Shown: in pieces, positions 1-12,690 of the stretch
Numbering within the stretch: the first letter of the stretch is position 1
Layout of the letters: each line of letters begins with the position of its first letter
Origin: Zoroaster sp. YZ-2022
Lineage: Eukaryota; Echinodermata; Asteroidea; Forcipulatida; Zoroasteridae
Reading direction: 5' to 3'
NCBI GenBank assembly: GCA_029582265.1
Contig: CM055823.1
Location: 10,142,821 to 10,206,820 of the forward strand
Length of the DNA: 64,000 nt
Made by a program: the position numbers and the translations under genes
Notes under the pieces: model-generated
What the model was told of the DNA's origin: nothing
Databases searched by the model: none
The model's input: the letters and a program-made list of their open reading frames with translations, nothing else

Positions 1-2999
1 AAATATTAAAGTATCGTTTCACCAAATAGGGCACAGTGCTGATGAAAAGGAAAGGTTAAATAGTTTAGATAATGGTTCATAAGCTATTATTGGCTGTTAT
101 AGCATTGGAGATACTGTCAGGGCTTTTAAGATTTATACATATCCTTACTTTAATTTCATAGCACTAGTAATATCACATAATCTAATTCCCCTGAGGAAGA
201 GTGGCTGACAGTACAAACGCCAGTTGCCACAGTGAAATTACTTTGAAAATAGGGTTGGAAACCATTAAAATGTCAAGACGGTCACTTGTGCATAGCATGG
301 CCGTCCGGAAAAATTGACAGTGTTTTCTGAAGACTAATAACAACACCAAAACTGTTTTGATTAGATGTAATTTGAGCCACTGTTGAATATAAGAAAATAT
401 GATTGTGTAAGATACTTACCCACATGTAGTGTTTATATTCCGGGTCCATAAATCAATGCCTGCAGGATTGCTTTAGCTGTCGGTGCGACGGTGTTTTCTC
501 TACCAAGAGGATGCTACCTGCTGAACTAAGCGATGTCTTTTACTTTCGTTTGGTGCCACAGAACATTGTCAATTGAAGGTAAACAGAGATCTTTAAATTA
601 TCCCACACTCAATAATACTAGATTCAGGTGAAAACATAAAATTTATGGAACTTTCACATAGTTTTGCAGAGGATAAATCAGTCATGTAACGGAAAACAAA
701 ATGAGTGATAGATTTAACATCAGTTGGCCAAATATTGCAAGATACACCATAATGATTGATCCAAACAGGTTGAAACACGGATACGGAAATGTTGTCGGTC
801 TATTGCAAAAAAGCACCCATTACAGAACCATTTGTTTCAGAAGAGAATTAGGATGTGATAAAAAATCACCATCGCTGAGATTAAGAGCGCCGCCAGAAAC
901 ACTTGACTAGACGTTGCATAGGTTAAAAAGTAGGAATTTGAATGTGATCAATATTAAAGTCACCTAAAATAAAGGTTTATAATGATGCGGAAAAGGTAAA
1001 TTGATTCTAACACACTTGATAATCAAAAATTTTGAACCAAGATTGGAGGCTTGTATAAACAACTGAAGAAAGATACCAAATATCAGAAATTTCGCAAACC
1101 CGCAAATTAACTAACATTGATGATCAAATTTATGAATATGCACAGGTTTCATGATTAGACATCAATGAATAATTCATCACCATGGTTCCGATCCTTTCTA
1201 AAATACAATAATCTGAGCGAATCAGTTCACCATCGCGAACTTGTACCATCCAGCCAAGATTCCAATAATACAGGTCATAGTTGTTCACCAAAAGTTCAGA
1301 TTGAAAACACGTTTGTTTATTGAGTTTTCATGCTGAAGAACACAGCACGCTGGAAGAAAGCGCCATTCGACAACACATGAAGAATTGCCAACTGATCGAG
1401 ACCCTATCATTCGGGACCTGATTGGGATGAATATCCCACCAAGTTCCATTTAGTAGCAGAATTGGTGTTAGTAGTTGTGTGGATTATACCAACTACGATG
1501 ATCATGGTGAGTATATTGGTTCGCAACTGCTAAGACTTAACAATTATTTATATAAGATGCTGTTTCGTTGACTTCTGAGCCCTTTACGCCGATTTCAACG
1601 TATGTTAAGAGCGAGCATGATTCTCATTCTGAAGAATAACCCATCAGGTTACGAACTCCCCTCCGTTAGAGGGGCAACACCACTGAGTTGTTTTGAGTCC
1701 ACAGTTTGATGTAGATAGAAACACCCCAAGTCCCTGTAAACGAATTCAGAGACGATCCGCAACTCAGTACGGATAAATAGTAGTAATTGCTTTACCAGTC
1801 ATTTTCAAATCAATAAAAGGAGTAACATTTCAAAAGTAATTGCTTCCAGAGTTAGCAAAGAATTACAAGATTTTTAAGCAACTACTATAGAGATTAGCAC
1901 TTGTTTGAAGCATAACAAACTAGACTTTACTAATGACTTGTAGACTTGTTATTTTTAAGATCTCAATGAGGAGCTTACGTATTTGCTAACACTTGTATGG
2001 AAGTTGTTACCCGCCATCATGATGAGTTTATGCATGGGTGAACATAGTGTACAATGACAGAATAAATCAGATGAAGTCAATCCAGATTGGAATTATTTTG
2101 GTTCACCTTGAAAATTTGAGCATAGCAGGTTGAAGATTTGTCGAAACCAGCAGAAATGGCGCATGGCATTCTCGTACAGTCGGGTTTTCATCCTTGAAGA
2201 TGTTAGACCTGTTCATATGAACCAAACACCTTCATTTCTGCCTAACGCATCTGTTTTCGTTTGACTTTCATGTTTGCTATCTTTTCAAAAATTTGCTTCT
2301 CATCCATGGCTTTACCTGTGCTGGTAGTAACTGATTTGGTGTTATGCATTTGTTTTCATGTTCTTACCCGGTAACTGATCATCTTTTCTCGATTAGAACA
2401 GGGTACTTTGATTATACTAACGAACGTCTGTTCAAAGATTGCTCACTATTTGTACCTCCAATTCTTCGGCAGCATCCATGCTGCCAACACACGCCTCATA
2501 TACAACCACCAGGCTAATCGAACACTCCATCATTGTTATGTACCCATAAGAATTGCTAACCCACCAAGCAACTGTTGCGCAATAAAGAAGAAGGTTATTT
2601 ATATTTATGCAATTGCTAACTTGAGCTTATTGTTAAATAATTCGTTGGGCTGCTTGCTTTTACTAGACAAGCACTGTTAACTTTTATTTATCCACCAGTG
2701 TAGCACGACGAAGAGTGGTACCACCTGTAATATTTTTTGTTAACGCGTTCGCACCAGAGTTAAATGAATAAGAGTTCCTTATGCTAACAACTTTATTGAT
2801 GTAAACCTATTGTATCTTGGGTCATTCATCAAAAGACAGAAAAGAATCGCACTACAGGACCCTGGAAAACATTTCCAAAATTACATTATGAAAGCCAATT
2901 TGTTGTTTCTGTATACTTAGGTTATTGAAACAGCAAAATAAATAAATACAATATGTAAACAAAAGGGGGCCCAGTTCTAAAATTGCAGTGGGCAGAGGT
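1..2999. other. Unexplained AT-rich DNA
   Basis: I see no exon, repeat family or RNA gene here that I can defend. The open frames are short (under 95 codons), lack domain motifs and have no convincing splice context. Around 2980-3000 the sequence grades into DNA shared with 14290-14600 and with the intron upstream of the decayed CCP exon, so the last few hundred bases may belong to the duplicated receptor locus. Confidence 0.5.
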
Positions 3000-3172
3000 A
3001 GACAGACACGCTGAAAGTTCTGTGACGAGGTTGACGGAGCACGCAAACACCTCCCGAGTACAAAACAAAAATCTTATCATAGTGCATTCTTCATCAACGT
3101 ACAGATCTGCTGACACGAATCAGGCCACCAAGACAACTTGTTTTATAAAGTACTTTTCTGTTTAAATGGCAG

Positions 3173-3388
3173 TTATCAGAGTATGCAGAATGAAACAGGA
3201 CCACCCAACACTGGAGTTTTACACCATCATGAACTAATGAACATTGTCTTATAATTTAGACAAACTCTCAAATTCCTTTGGGACCCGGGAAGTTTTTCTC
3301 GCGAGACCGATATATTCAATGGATCGTAAACAATTGAATGGGACAGGAAACAGCGCCACGTGGAACGACTCCGCACCAACACGTACAG
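3173..3388 (+). pseudogene. Decayed CCP (sushi) exon, inverted copy of the exon at 24763-24987
   Basis: The acceptor context (ending aaatggcag), the exon body and the donor (acgtacag, then gtaaaacacc) align base for base with the intact minus-strand CCP exon. Shared stretches include the segment encoding LSYNL and the segment encoding ATWNDS before the last cysteine. The copy is 216 bases against 225. It has lost the cysteine that should end the domain (PTR where the intact copy has PTC) and contains indels that break the frame. Upstream intron DNA also matches. A functional CCP domain could not be made from it. It is the first of three decayed exons, followed by stalk and tail relics in the same order as in the intact gene. 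Confidence 0.85.
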
Positions 3389-4580
3389 GTAAAACACCGT
3401 TCATAAAAATCATTATTAAATGTTAATAAATTGATTTACATAAAGGTACCTAACGCCATTCTCCAATCAGATTACAATATCGCAAATGACATACTTAATT
3501 ATCTGATGAACACCGTATTGAAGCTTGCGATTAAACAGGCAGCCAGTGATCGGGAAAGCCGGCTAACCTTGGCTTTGTCCTACTAACGGCTTGAAGTTAA
3601 CCTGACAGATCATGATGATCACCCTTCGTAAAAATTGGACAGAGAAAGCGGTGATCCTCGAAGTAGTAGATGGAGGCCGCCGTTGGCCAGTACAAATAGA
3701 CACCCTCTTTCATTTATTCCAAATGTATGAAATTTCATAATTCAAATTTTATGTTGAGATTATGTTTGCTTGTTTGTACCTTTATTGACCTGTTTAACCT
3801 TACATACTGGGCAATATGTCTTTATTTGTTTCATATTTGCTATACGCTTATTTTGTACTTTTGTATTTTATAATGTATTTTTATATAGTTTGGTGCTTTA
3901 TTGTCTATTTGGACAGAGCATTCAATTACCCCATATGGGTTTAAGGCAATAGATTCATCTATTCATTCATCTTATCTTATCTTATTTGCCAAAATAGCGC
4001 CTTTCATAACCACAATAGACAACAAATAAATAATAAAAATATATTATTTATTTTGATATATTTAAAACTTGTCTTGTGACAGTACATTATTGATATTCTA
4101 AAGAAACATAATGATCACTGATTGTAAAGTTGGGACAAGATGATTTCATCGGTTAGATTTCCATCCATGAGACAAAGACTCACATAAACTAAACAAAACC
4201 AGAGGTTTGCAGCAAATTGATTTGATACCGCAACCACTTACAGGGGCTATCAGAGCCGAAAATGATCATTACCTCGAATATAACGTAATAAAAGAGTAGT
4301 ATACTTATTTAACCGGGAAAATTTTTGGAAATTTTCTTCACCATTATCAGGATTACGAATAAAGAAAAATAAATGCAAAATTCTTTTTCATCGGACATTG
4401 TTATTTTACCCGAGAAAAGAAACAAATGTAAAAATAGATTCCACAAAACAATCGTGAGATGATAGTTTTATGTAACCAACACTATAACATAGTAATTGAG
4501 TATATCTAATTATTGTTAAACTAAGTTTTCAAACTATTGTATGTGGTGGAATTCAAAATCCATTTTCACTGTTTATTTAG
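3389..4580 (+). other. Intron-derived DNA of the decayed receptor copy
   Basis: No coding sequence. The piece at about 4330-4440 (containing cggacattgttattttaccc) matches the reverse complement of 23990-24060 in the intact gene's intron. This shows that introns as well as exons were duplicated. The remainder is AT-rich and not recognisable. Confidence 0.5.
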
Positions 4581-4752
4581 AACCAACAACTGGAACCAAC
4601 GACACTCCGCCCACCAATTACTGCGCAACCACTACTTCTTGACAGCAATAACAGCCCCCTACAATTAATTTATAACAAGCTTCAAGATGCTTAACAACGA
4701 CAATGTTTACCAATGTTCAGACCAATAATCCACCTCAGCACAGTTGAGACAG
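4581..4752 (+). pseudogene. Decayed Thr/Pro stalk exon
   Basis: It begins after tttatttag, as the intact stalk exons do, and ends in gagacag followed by gtaaatta, the same donor as the exons at 12078-12266 (plus) and 23707-23814 (minus). The opening residues read P-T-T-G-T-N-D-T-P-P-T, the expected mucin-like composition, but an in-frame TGA follows after about 18 codons. The 172-base length no longer fits a phase 1-1 exon. It is the middle part of the decayed inverted receptor copy, between the CCP relic and the tail relic. I did not find a transmembrane exon relic between it and the tail. Confidence 0.8.
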
Positions 4753-5864
4753 GTAAATTAATTCAATGATTACAGTATCAGCATAGAAGATATTGGGCGT
4801 TTCTCGATAAGATTAATCCTGCAGTTTAGTAACTAAAACACAATATTGTAAGTGAAATTGTTAACCATTAAATAAAATGTGTAAAGACAAAATTTCTAGA
4901 ATCCGAAGACAACAGTCTGTAATCCTTACACAAGATGAAAATAACCTGTTAAACAGCCACCGTACTGAAGATCACATTATCCGGGTCCACGCAACAGCAG
5001 CCCCCAGCGGTGAACTACTTGTGCCCCGAGTTCGAGGCATTTTGGCGCCATAAAGATACATCCAACAGCAATGATGAAATAAATATTTATATAAACGAAA
5101 TACTATCGCTGCTGCGCCGCATCTTTCTCCTCTTATCCACCCGTCATCGCTACGTTCTATGCTCGAATATTGCTGAATTTATTATTTTGTTAAACACCAT
5201 AGAAGAAACCCTGCCCGTAACCGCCGCGAAATGCGAATGCACCAGCAAAGATCACGGCAACGGTGCGTCCGGTCGACATCAACTTAAATGGCGTCCTGCT
5301 GTGTAAGCGCGCCAGCCAGATACGCAAAGAAACGCCCGATAACCTTTGCATAATTACCGTAGCATCCTGTTGTGCACCAGTTGAATCGTAGCTGGGGCTG
5401 GTACGATTACCTTCCAGCGAATGGTGATATCAAGATGAAAGGAGGTAGTTCATACTATGCTGCATGGAATCAGGTTTTCTGATTAGAGAAAGTAAACCTT
5501 GTTGAAGTACAACCTGCATCCAGTGCAGTCAATCAAAGAAATTGTAATTTTTGCAACATTACTTCTACACCCCTGCTTTACGTGTTCAAGATGTTCTTTC
5601 CAAAGGCAACCAGCCACAAACCCCAGCTGAATCGTTGTTGGAATTATTATTTGCTTGTCCTCAAAACGATACCACCTCAGATAGAATAATTTTCTGGAAA
5701 GATCGATACCATCAAGACTGTTTTACATCATAGGAGTGTTACTTACAACTCGACCATTTGGCACTTTTAATTCACCCAATGTTAGCACCGCACTTTACCG
5801 GTACCAACACTGGCCTAACATCGCAACGCCAATTAGCAAACTTTTTTCAAGAATTATTTATCAG
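4753..5864 (+). other. Unexplained DNA between stalk and tail relics
   Basis: An open frame at 5010-5306 has no recognisable domain and falls where the homologous gene has an intron, so I do not call it a gene. A transmembrane exon should lie in this interval if the copy had been complete, but I could not recognise one. It may have been lost or eroded. Confidence 0.4.
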
Positions 5865-6277
5865 AGAAATAATGGGGGAAGGAGTTCTCAGTTGCTATGG
5901 ACATGACTGGGCAGGTATCCTCAAACAATACTTGGCGGATTCAACAGTTAACATGAACCAGCCAGACCTGAAGGCACAACGAACCCGCAACCAAGTTTCA
6001 ACCCTACCCCTTTACAGCCAGTCAACCGGAGAAAGCCCATGTTGATGGCAAACGATGTGTACGCAACCGATGATGTCACCGTTCCAGCTGTCAACCCGTT
6101 ATAAATATCTTCAAACGGCAACAGCAGGGCGATACATGCTGTATACTAATAGCGATATCGCAGTTTTGCTTGCAGTAGCCACGAGAAACGATTCAAATGG
6201 AGTTATGCAATACGGAACCACCAATTGAGACTATGAAAGGATGCTCCGGATGGGTCGAAAATATAATTTACGAATAG
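5865..6277 (+). pseudogene. Decayed cytoplasmic-tail exon of the receptor copy
   Basis: This is the plus-strand counterpart of the intact tail exon at 21959-22376. Both have an acceptor-like ...tcag followed by AGA-rich sequence, a segment encoding STLPLYSQ, a segment encoding DVYA/DVYT, and the same end encoding GWVENIIYE plus stop (stop codon 6275-6277). Between these anchors there are frameshifts and premature stops, for example after the ESPC segment near 6043 and at the TAA in 'ccgttataa'. The copy is therefore non-coding. Shared endpoints at both the acceptor and the stop codon make chance similarity very unlikely. Confidence 0.88.
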
Positions 6278-6603
6278 AACGTTTCCCCTTGGGATCAAGA
6301 TTTTGTAATATGCAGTTAAAGTCTCATTTATACATACATATCAGATAATCTAAACAAAATAAATGACGCAGACTTACATGTGAAGTTTACTTATAGGTAG
6401 TTGATGATGATTTTGCAAATAACCATCACTTCCTGCAAGTATTCACTTCGTGATCTTGTAACAATTCTATCTGAGTATATACAATTATCACCTGTGACTA
6501 TGCACTTTAAAAGCTAGCACAGTCATTGTGAAAGCAACACAGAAGAAAGAGTCGTAGCAGTTTTACATGCTGCCCTCTGACTAAATGTATAATATCATCA
6601 TCG

Positions 6604-7295
6604 AGATATGGTTCTGAAAAGAACCAATCGCACAACCCGGTGTATCTCTAACCTTCGTTAAGGGAGAAAGGTGTCTATGGAGAACCAATTTCTGGGCAAC
6701 TACTTTTCTCATTATGAGCTGTAAAGATCATAGCCTGGAAAAGCACTGAAATAACTAGCCAACAGAGGGTACACAGATTCAGTAAACAATACACCGTCCC
6801 CCAGGATCGTATTGCTTTTATCTGCAACATTTGTATTCAATCTTACCATCCACCAACACCCACACCTTAATTGCTGTCGCTGATACGCCTCAGCGAGCAG
6901 GCAACTCAGCACAGCAGGTTGAAACACACACAACAAGAAACAATGCCACGCAGTGGCAATCCAATCACAACACATCACACAACAGTAGCACCAATCCGAA
7001 CACTTCCCATTCTACACATAATCCCAGCAAATACTACTTAAGGAGTTGCATCGGCAAACCTCATTCTCCTAAAGAAGATTAGAGCAGGCTAATCGAAACG
7101 TTGAGAATAACCCGTGAAGTCCCTATGGTTCTCCCTGAACCATATTAACCCGTGAACTGTGGTTCTCCTGAACCATATTTCAGCGACAGTGCAGAGAAAA
7201 TGAGTTGTTCGAAATTGGTTCTCCCTTGAACTTTTCACTTAACGAAGGTTGAGATACGAGTTGTGCGATACGGTTCTTTTCAGAACCTGTATCTC
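6604..7295. mobile_element. Foldback (MITE-like) element with ~105-bp inverted arms
   Basis: The left arm (6604-6711) and right arm (7193-7295) are imperfect reverse complements. Both contain the ggttctgaaaagaacc motif, cgcacaac, a 'ctcaaccttcgttaa'-like segment and 'gagaaccaatttc'. The interior has short repeats of 'ggttctcctgaaccatat' at 7125-7180. An internal plus-strand frame (6831-7082) is rich in N, T and S, and a minus-strand frame (6712-6978) overlaps it. Neither has a domain I recognise. Without a transposase this looks like a non-autonomous element. Confidence 0.7.
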
Positions 7296-8170
7296 AGCTT
7301 CACGTTAGTTAGTTGAGATAAACACATGGTGTTACCGCAAACCAAAACGATATCGATATTCCACCATGCAAAGCCTCAAAACTTATATCATCAATTACAC
7401 ATGAATCTGCCTGTAATCAGACTGGTTTTCGGGATTATGTCACTTGTGATTTTGGGACATAAAGTTTGAGTTTTGATGCATTAGTCTATTGGCAGACTTA
7501 TCGGCCCCAAATTCTCAAACTTGTTCGATAGCTGCACAGCGATATAGCCCATAATAGCGATATAAGTGCTTTATTTCCAAATTCTACGGTACACGTGTTT
7601 CAAGAATTGTTTGTATTCTTCTTCTAGTATTCATTCCTAAATCAAAGGGGTTTCACAAGAAATCATTTTTAACTGCACAACAGAGTGGGTGATTTAGAAG
7701 AAAATAACTTTCATAGAAACATATTTTCTTTGTTGAGTATGTATTTAGGTCTTTTAGACACTTTAAGTGCTTTCAACCCTATGATATTTTTTATTGTTGG
7801 ATTACGCTTCTAGTAAGTTTAAAAAATTGCTGTTTTTTTTCCTTTCTGAACTATTTTTCTCTGGACCTGACCTTGACCCTCACTTTATCATAGATGGTTT
7901 CTAATGTGTTGCGTAGTTTATCCGCCTTCCTGATTGATCACTACAATGCTTTTACTCAGCATGCTAAAACCATTGTACAATGATCGTTTCAAGGTTTGTC
8001 TCTACTTTCGTCTTGTTTTGAATAATGAATAATACAATCTTTAACAGTCTTTCGTTTTGAACTGACAGATAATTGAAGTGATAAGTCTTGTATATATGAA
8101 TTCATTTATTTCATCATTTTAAAGAGCTGTTAAATGAACATCTGGGTCCTCTCTACTGTCATTAGGATAA
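7296..8170. other. Unexplained AT-rich DNA
   Basis: No supportable gene. At 7322-7385 the sequence (cacatggtgttaccgcaaac, later caccatgcaaagcc) resembles 20737-20795 and, in part, 21928-21945. It is therefore a dispersed repeat end of unknown type. Confidence 0.4.
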
Positions 8171-8173
8171 TTT

Positions 8174-8490
8174 TCAATGAGATAGCTTGATGGTCAGTGC
8201 CTCCCAGCCAAGGCTCATTCTGGGTTCCCCATTCAGAATTTTTTGAAAATAGCCCCCATTTGAGGCTGCAGGTTGCCAAAATGCACAAGTATTGATGCCC
8301 CTAGAAAAGTAGTAACTTCTAGTTTCTTCTGGAAAATTGGACCCTAATGGTCCAATTTCGTTACGCCACTGACCGCAGCAGAACTCTTCCGATTGTCTGT
8401 GAAGAAACTCACAGGCAACTCTGGCGATTCGACTCCCATTTACCAGTGCAGACGTTTTAACCGCGACCACCGAGCTTGCTCGACGACTGA
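8174..8490 (-). repeat. Possible tRNA-like SINE fragment
   Basis: Read on the minus strand from about 8490, there is an A-box-like segment (tggtcgcggtta) and, about 40 bases on, a B-box-like segment (gagtcgaatc). These are followed by a body containing agtggcgtaac, a phrase common in interspersed repeats. An open frame covers the piece, but nothing in it looks like a protein domain. The SINE call rests only on the two promoter-like boxes and their spacing. Confidence 0.35.
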
Positions 8491-10974
8491 TAGAATCCTA
8501 TATAGCAGCGGGTTCATACATACATTAAGATTGATGACATTCTTGTGTTGGGTGATAAAACAATTGATTTGATTTTCCTTATTTTGAAGTAACAATCAGC
8601 GTTCCGGAATACAATTTTTTCTCACCATGGTCTAGAGGATGAGGTATGACCCATGAGATTTTTATGATAATTAACTCTGTTGGATGCAAAAGTCATGTTC
8701 ACAATCTGCTGAGATGAAGATATGACCATGAAATTTGTACGACATTTAACTTAACTTCTTAGTGTTCACATTCCATTACATGAATGTATCGCCATCATGT
8801 GCACAAGGAGGAAGTATGACGTTGTAAAATTCATCCGATGTAGGACGCATGGTTTACCCTCATTTGAACCGGATATCGGCTCGAAATATTTATCTAAAAT
8901 AAAGATGAGTTTCACACTTGACTAATTTACTTATTTCCATCTTGTAAATAATTCTACAATTTTAAAGGACGTTACATTGCATACATTGTTGGAACTGCGC
9001 AAACAGCGCTGTTGCCAAATAGTGGTAACTTGGTATTTATTTGAATATAATATTTTCATCAGAATGAAAATAACCCTAGGATGTCTTGTAAATATTGAGA
9101 AATAATAACAACAAAAACAGATGAGACTTCCAGCAGTACCGGTATGTAGCTGACAGCTGCGGTATTGCACAGTATGTATAACACGTACCAGCTAGCCTCT
9201 GCCTCGCTTGCGCGCCCAGCCCAGCGAAACATCAAGTATGACTTTTGTACACAACGACCTTATACCTCATGATTGCTTGTGCCAAATGTTGGTACAATAA
9301 ATCACGTGACCTGTGTTTTTCCCAAATTATATAAAGTCCCTTTAATGGTATGTCGATCTGAAAGAATTTCACAAATCAAAGCGTGTGATTCACAACAATT
9401 GAATTGTGACTGTACATGTATAGATCCAGGAAGGCCAGCTCCATGCATATACCTCTATACGGAAGGACTACATTTCAGGGTAAAATTAAGAATGTTTCAG
9501 TCATAGTGCCCATTACGAGTTGAAGAATCCGTGTTTGAACTTTCGTGTGATTTGTACTCTGTTAGCGATGATGACGGGTGAACTTATAGTTTCTTCATGA
9601 AGGCGCAAACCAAGGTTCGTGTAAGGGCTTAATAGTTTGGCTGATTGAAACAGTAGACATTTTGTGGACTACCAGTTCCTTACAGCATCCAGGCTGCAGA
9701 GGAACCTTCATCTTCCTTGGCCATTCAACGTGTACAACCTTGCTGATCGACTCGGGACTGCTGCCGCATCGTCTTCCACCAATCTTCTACCATCCACCCC
9801 AGGATTGAGTCCTGGAGGCATGACGTCCCATACCATTTGATCACGCGCTTACCCAACATGGGTCTTTTATTATCTCTTCTTTATCCCGAGGACATAGGGG
9901 CCACTATACAGACGGTCACAATCATGTTCCTGATCTTTCTGTATGCAGTGCTGCTAACTCACCGTATCTCCTCTTTTGTTGAGGGTCAGCATGGTTGTGT
10001 TTTTGGTGCAATACAAGTAACCCTTTCTTCAGATAACTCCTTCAGTAATTACCCGCTTATAAACTTAATGAATTATAATATAAAACATATACTTGATGTG
10101 AGTTGTCGAACTAAATATCACGAGAAATGATTCCGTCTGACATGCTGGAATCGTTTAGAAAAAGTGATATTATGAATTACAAATTATAACCCCCAAAAAT
10201 GTGATGGTTTATCATAAATCACTATGAAAGATTAAGAAACTTATCTTAATACATAGTATGCAGGTAAAATAATTGTGTACGTTTTGGTGACTAAAAATAC
10301 ATATATTTTCATTCAAGATATCGTCAGTGTTTTTACTATTGTACCGGCTTTTTTCACAACTTTTTTGTTTTCAACAGAACATTGGTTATTAGTCATTTAA
10401 AAAAAAGGAAAACAAATCTTTGAAATTACATATTTCACAAAATAACTGCAAGCTTGGTTCAACAATATAATAAAGTAACTAATTAAATAATGACGGGACT
10501 CACCGTGTATTAATTTCACCGAGCCCTACTATAAAACCATTCTTTTCGCGATTATTTTGAGAAATGTTTCAAGTATACTTGTTTTCATCAAAGGTGTATC
10601 ACTAGTGTTTTACAGGCAATTTCCAGAACTTAGTTTTAATTGAAACGTTGATAATTTCCAGTAAGAAAAATATGTGTAATTTTAAAGCATTTGTTTTCTG
10701 TTCCTCATGTAAAATTGCAATGTTACAATGAAAATGAAAAATTTACGTATTAAAAATAACGAAAACACGGGCAACATCTTTACGCTAACTAGGTTGTGTG
10801 GTTCACGAGAAGTAGATTTTTAGTATTCATTCTTACGTGGAATTTCAACGGGAAAGAGTACGGTACTCATTAAACTAAGTAAGTTTTTCATTAAAATTGG
10901 AAGAAAACAATTATTTTATAACTATCAATCCTATTGCTTCCCTTTTAAAGAGAAAAAACAATTACCCAGCAATT
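8491..10974. other. Unexplained AT-rich DNA
   Basis: Only short frames without motifs occur here. Around 9650-9830 the composition is richer in GC and looks like a fragment of an old repeat, but I cannot place it in a family. No splice-flanked domain exon was recognised. Confidence 0.4.
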
Positions 10975-11112
10975 TTGAATTCGTTCGCTTGGAAAACTAT
11001 TCTGCTGAGCTCAATGAATGGGGCCTATGCCATTTTAATATGTATCTGCTGTTATATTTAAGTAATTTTTTTCATTCTCTACTAAGACCCTAGTGTCCTA
11101 GGATGCTTTACA
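10975..11112 (+). pseudogene. Fragment of a second WSC exon with its upstream intron
   Basis: This stretch repeats the DNA just before and at the start of the WSC relic at 12691. Shared pieces include aaaactattct, ctcaatgaatgggg, cctatgccat and tgtatctgctgttatattta. The acceptor-like ctactaag is followed by codons reading P-S-V-L-G-C-F, against P-G-Y-L-G-C-F in the other copy. Similarity ends after a few codons and a stop follows. It is a short leftover of a direct duplication about 1.6 kb away. Confidence 0.65.
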
Positions 11113-11767
11113 CATCAATTATTGAAATAACCTGTTTTGCTTTTGTAGATTGATATTCACGAATCACCTCTACAGAATAGGTTTGAGTTTCCCAGACACA
11201 AAATGTATCGCCCGTTTTGTTCGCTAGTTCGCTAGTTTACTGCATGTAGACAGACATATTTCACAAAAAATGTGAGAAGCATGCTAGCTTTTTCAGTATT
11301 ATCTCACGAAAATGATTCATATTATAAATTCATTTGGACACTTAATTACTGTTAAAACAAGCTTCTAAAAACAAATTGTGACAAATCTAATTTCAGAGTA
11401 TTTTTTTTCCTTTTAAAAGGAAAATTAACCGATAAACACCGCCAGTGCACACTTATTTAAAATGTTCATAAATAAATCTTTGTAACCTGTAGAACGTTTC
11501 ATTTTCGTTTGTGTCGTTCATGAGAAAATAGTGAAAATGCATTCACAAATGTCACATTTCTTCTGTATAAAGAAAACAGACATTTTACTCAAACGATGTA
11601 TTTGGAAACAGAATATTCGCCTCGTGCATATTGGAGCCCTCTAGCGGTGAAATTACACATTACACTGAAATATCACCAGGAAAAACACAGCTATAGGCTG
11701 TTCACAACAAAATGAAACACACGCTTTTATTGCGTAAATTTTCTATTCGTGTATGTGAAATTCTTAA

Positions 11768-12031
11768 AGGGACAATATGTCCTAGTTTTAGATGAACTCA
11801 GTGACGGAAAATAATACTGCACTAGCGCGCGTTGGCCTAACTGGGAATTATGCAGCCATTGGCTCATTATTTTATCCATAAGCCACAGTAATATGATCTT
11901 ATCATGCCCTACTATCTAGATCAGCGCGTGCTTATGGGGTATCACTTTCAGTCACCAAGTTCATCTTAAACAAGGACACGGATTCCATGCCCCGTCGAAA
12001 GTCTGCTCTGATCGTGACGATGCTATCCCTG
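11768..12031. mobile_element. Degraded copy of a palindromic MITE
   Basis: It opens with gggacaatat and closes with gattccatgcc ... gatcgtgacgat, and carries the internal inverted pair cagtgacggaaaata / tatcactttcagtcac. These are landmarks of the better preserved copies at 19152-19362 and 58473-58680. The left arm has lost the segment between gggacaatat and gtcctag. It ends about 45 bases before the stalk exon at 12078. Confidence 0.6.
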
Positions 12032-12077
12032 TATCATTGGTAATGGTAAAATTCCAAATTCCATTTGCACTATTTAG

Positions 12078-12266
12078 CACTACGATCAACAACTGAACCA
12101 ACAAGAAGTCTTCCCACCACTACAATGCTGGTTATGACGACTTTTGACAGAACAACTACCCCCTACAACAAGAGTAGCAAGGTTTCAAGAGCGCCATCAC
12201 CGACAAGGTTTACTACCATAAAGGCGTCTGGGACTAACAGTCCACTATCAGCACAGATGGAGACAG
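12078..12266 (+). CDS. Thr/Ser/Pro-rich stalk exon, third receptor copy
   Basis: Open 189-base exon (phase 1-1) between ctatttag and gtaaatta, encoding 62 full codons plus two split codons. It is rich in threonine, serine and proline, with runs such as RSTTEPTRSLPTTT and RAPSPT, as expected of an O-glycosylated spacer between an extracellular domain and the membrane. Its last part (ASGTNSPLSAQMET) is almost the same as that of the minus-strand stalk exon at 23707-23814 (ASGTNSPLLAQLET), and about 40 bases of upstream intron also match. It is longer than that exon (189 against 108 bases). No transmembrane or tail exon follows in this orientation, and the next exon is a broken WSC domain, so this may be a leftover of a dying gene copy despite being open. 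Confidence 0.6.
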
Positions 12267-12690
12267 GTAAATTAATGGTTACAGCATTTCAACTTTAGGA
12301 AGATATTTGGACCTTGGGGCTTTGCGAAGAAAGGATATAGTAATGAAGATGGTTGGCATTCTGCGTTTCATTATTTTGAAATAAAAACTGAAGGTGTTCC
12401 AGATCCCGGTTGCTGTGCCTACCTCTGTATATTAATGTATAAATAAAAGATCTGCTTATATAATTGGGAGTTCATCAGTAACCAAATGGTCGAATGTTAA
12501 CCTAAAACTTGCTTGGTATAAAGCTTATCAATATCCCCTATTAATATCATTCTTTACTCAACTCTTCACACTATAAGTAAGTTTTAAATTTTCGCTTGGG
12601 AAAACTATTCTAAGCTCAATGAATGGGGGCCTATGCCATTTTTATGTATCTGCTGTTATATTTAAGTTATTTTGTTCATTCTCTGTTAAG

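Noticed and set aside
5010..5306. 98-codon plus-strand frame
   Set aside because: No motif, and it lies in what corresponds to an intron of the decayed receptor copy.
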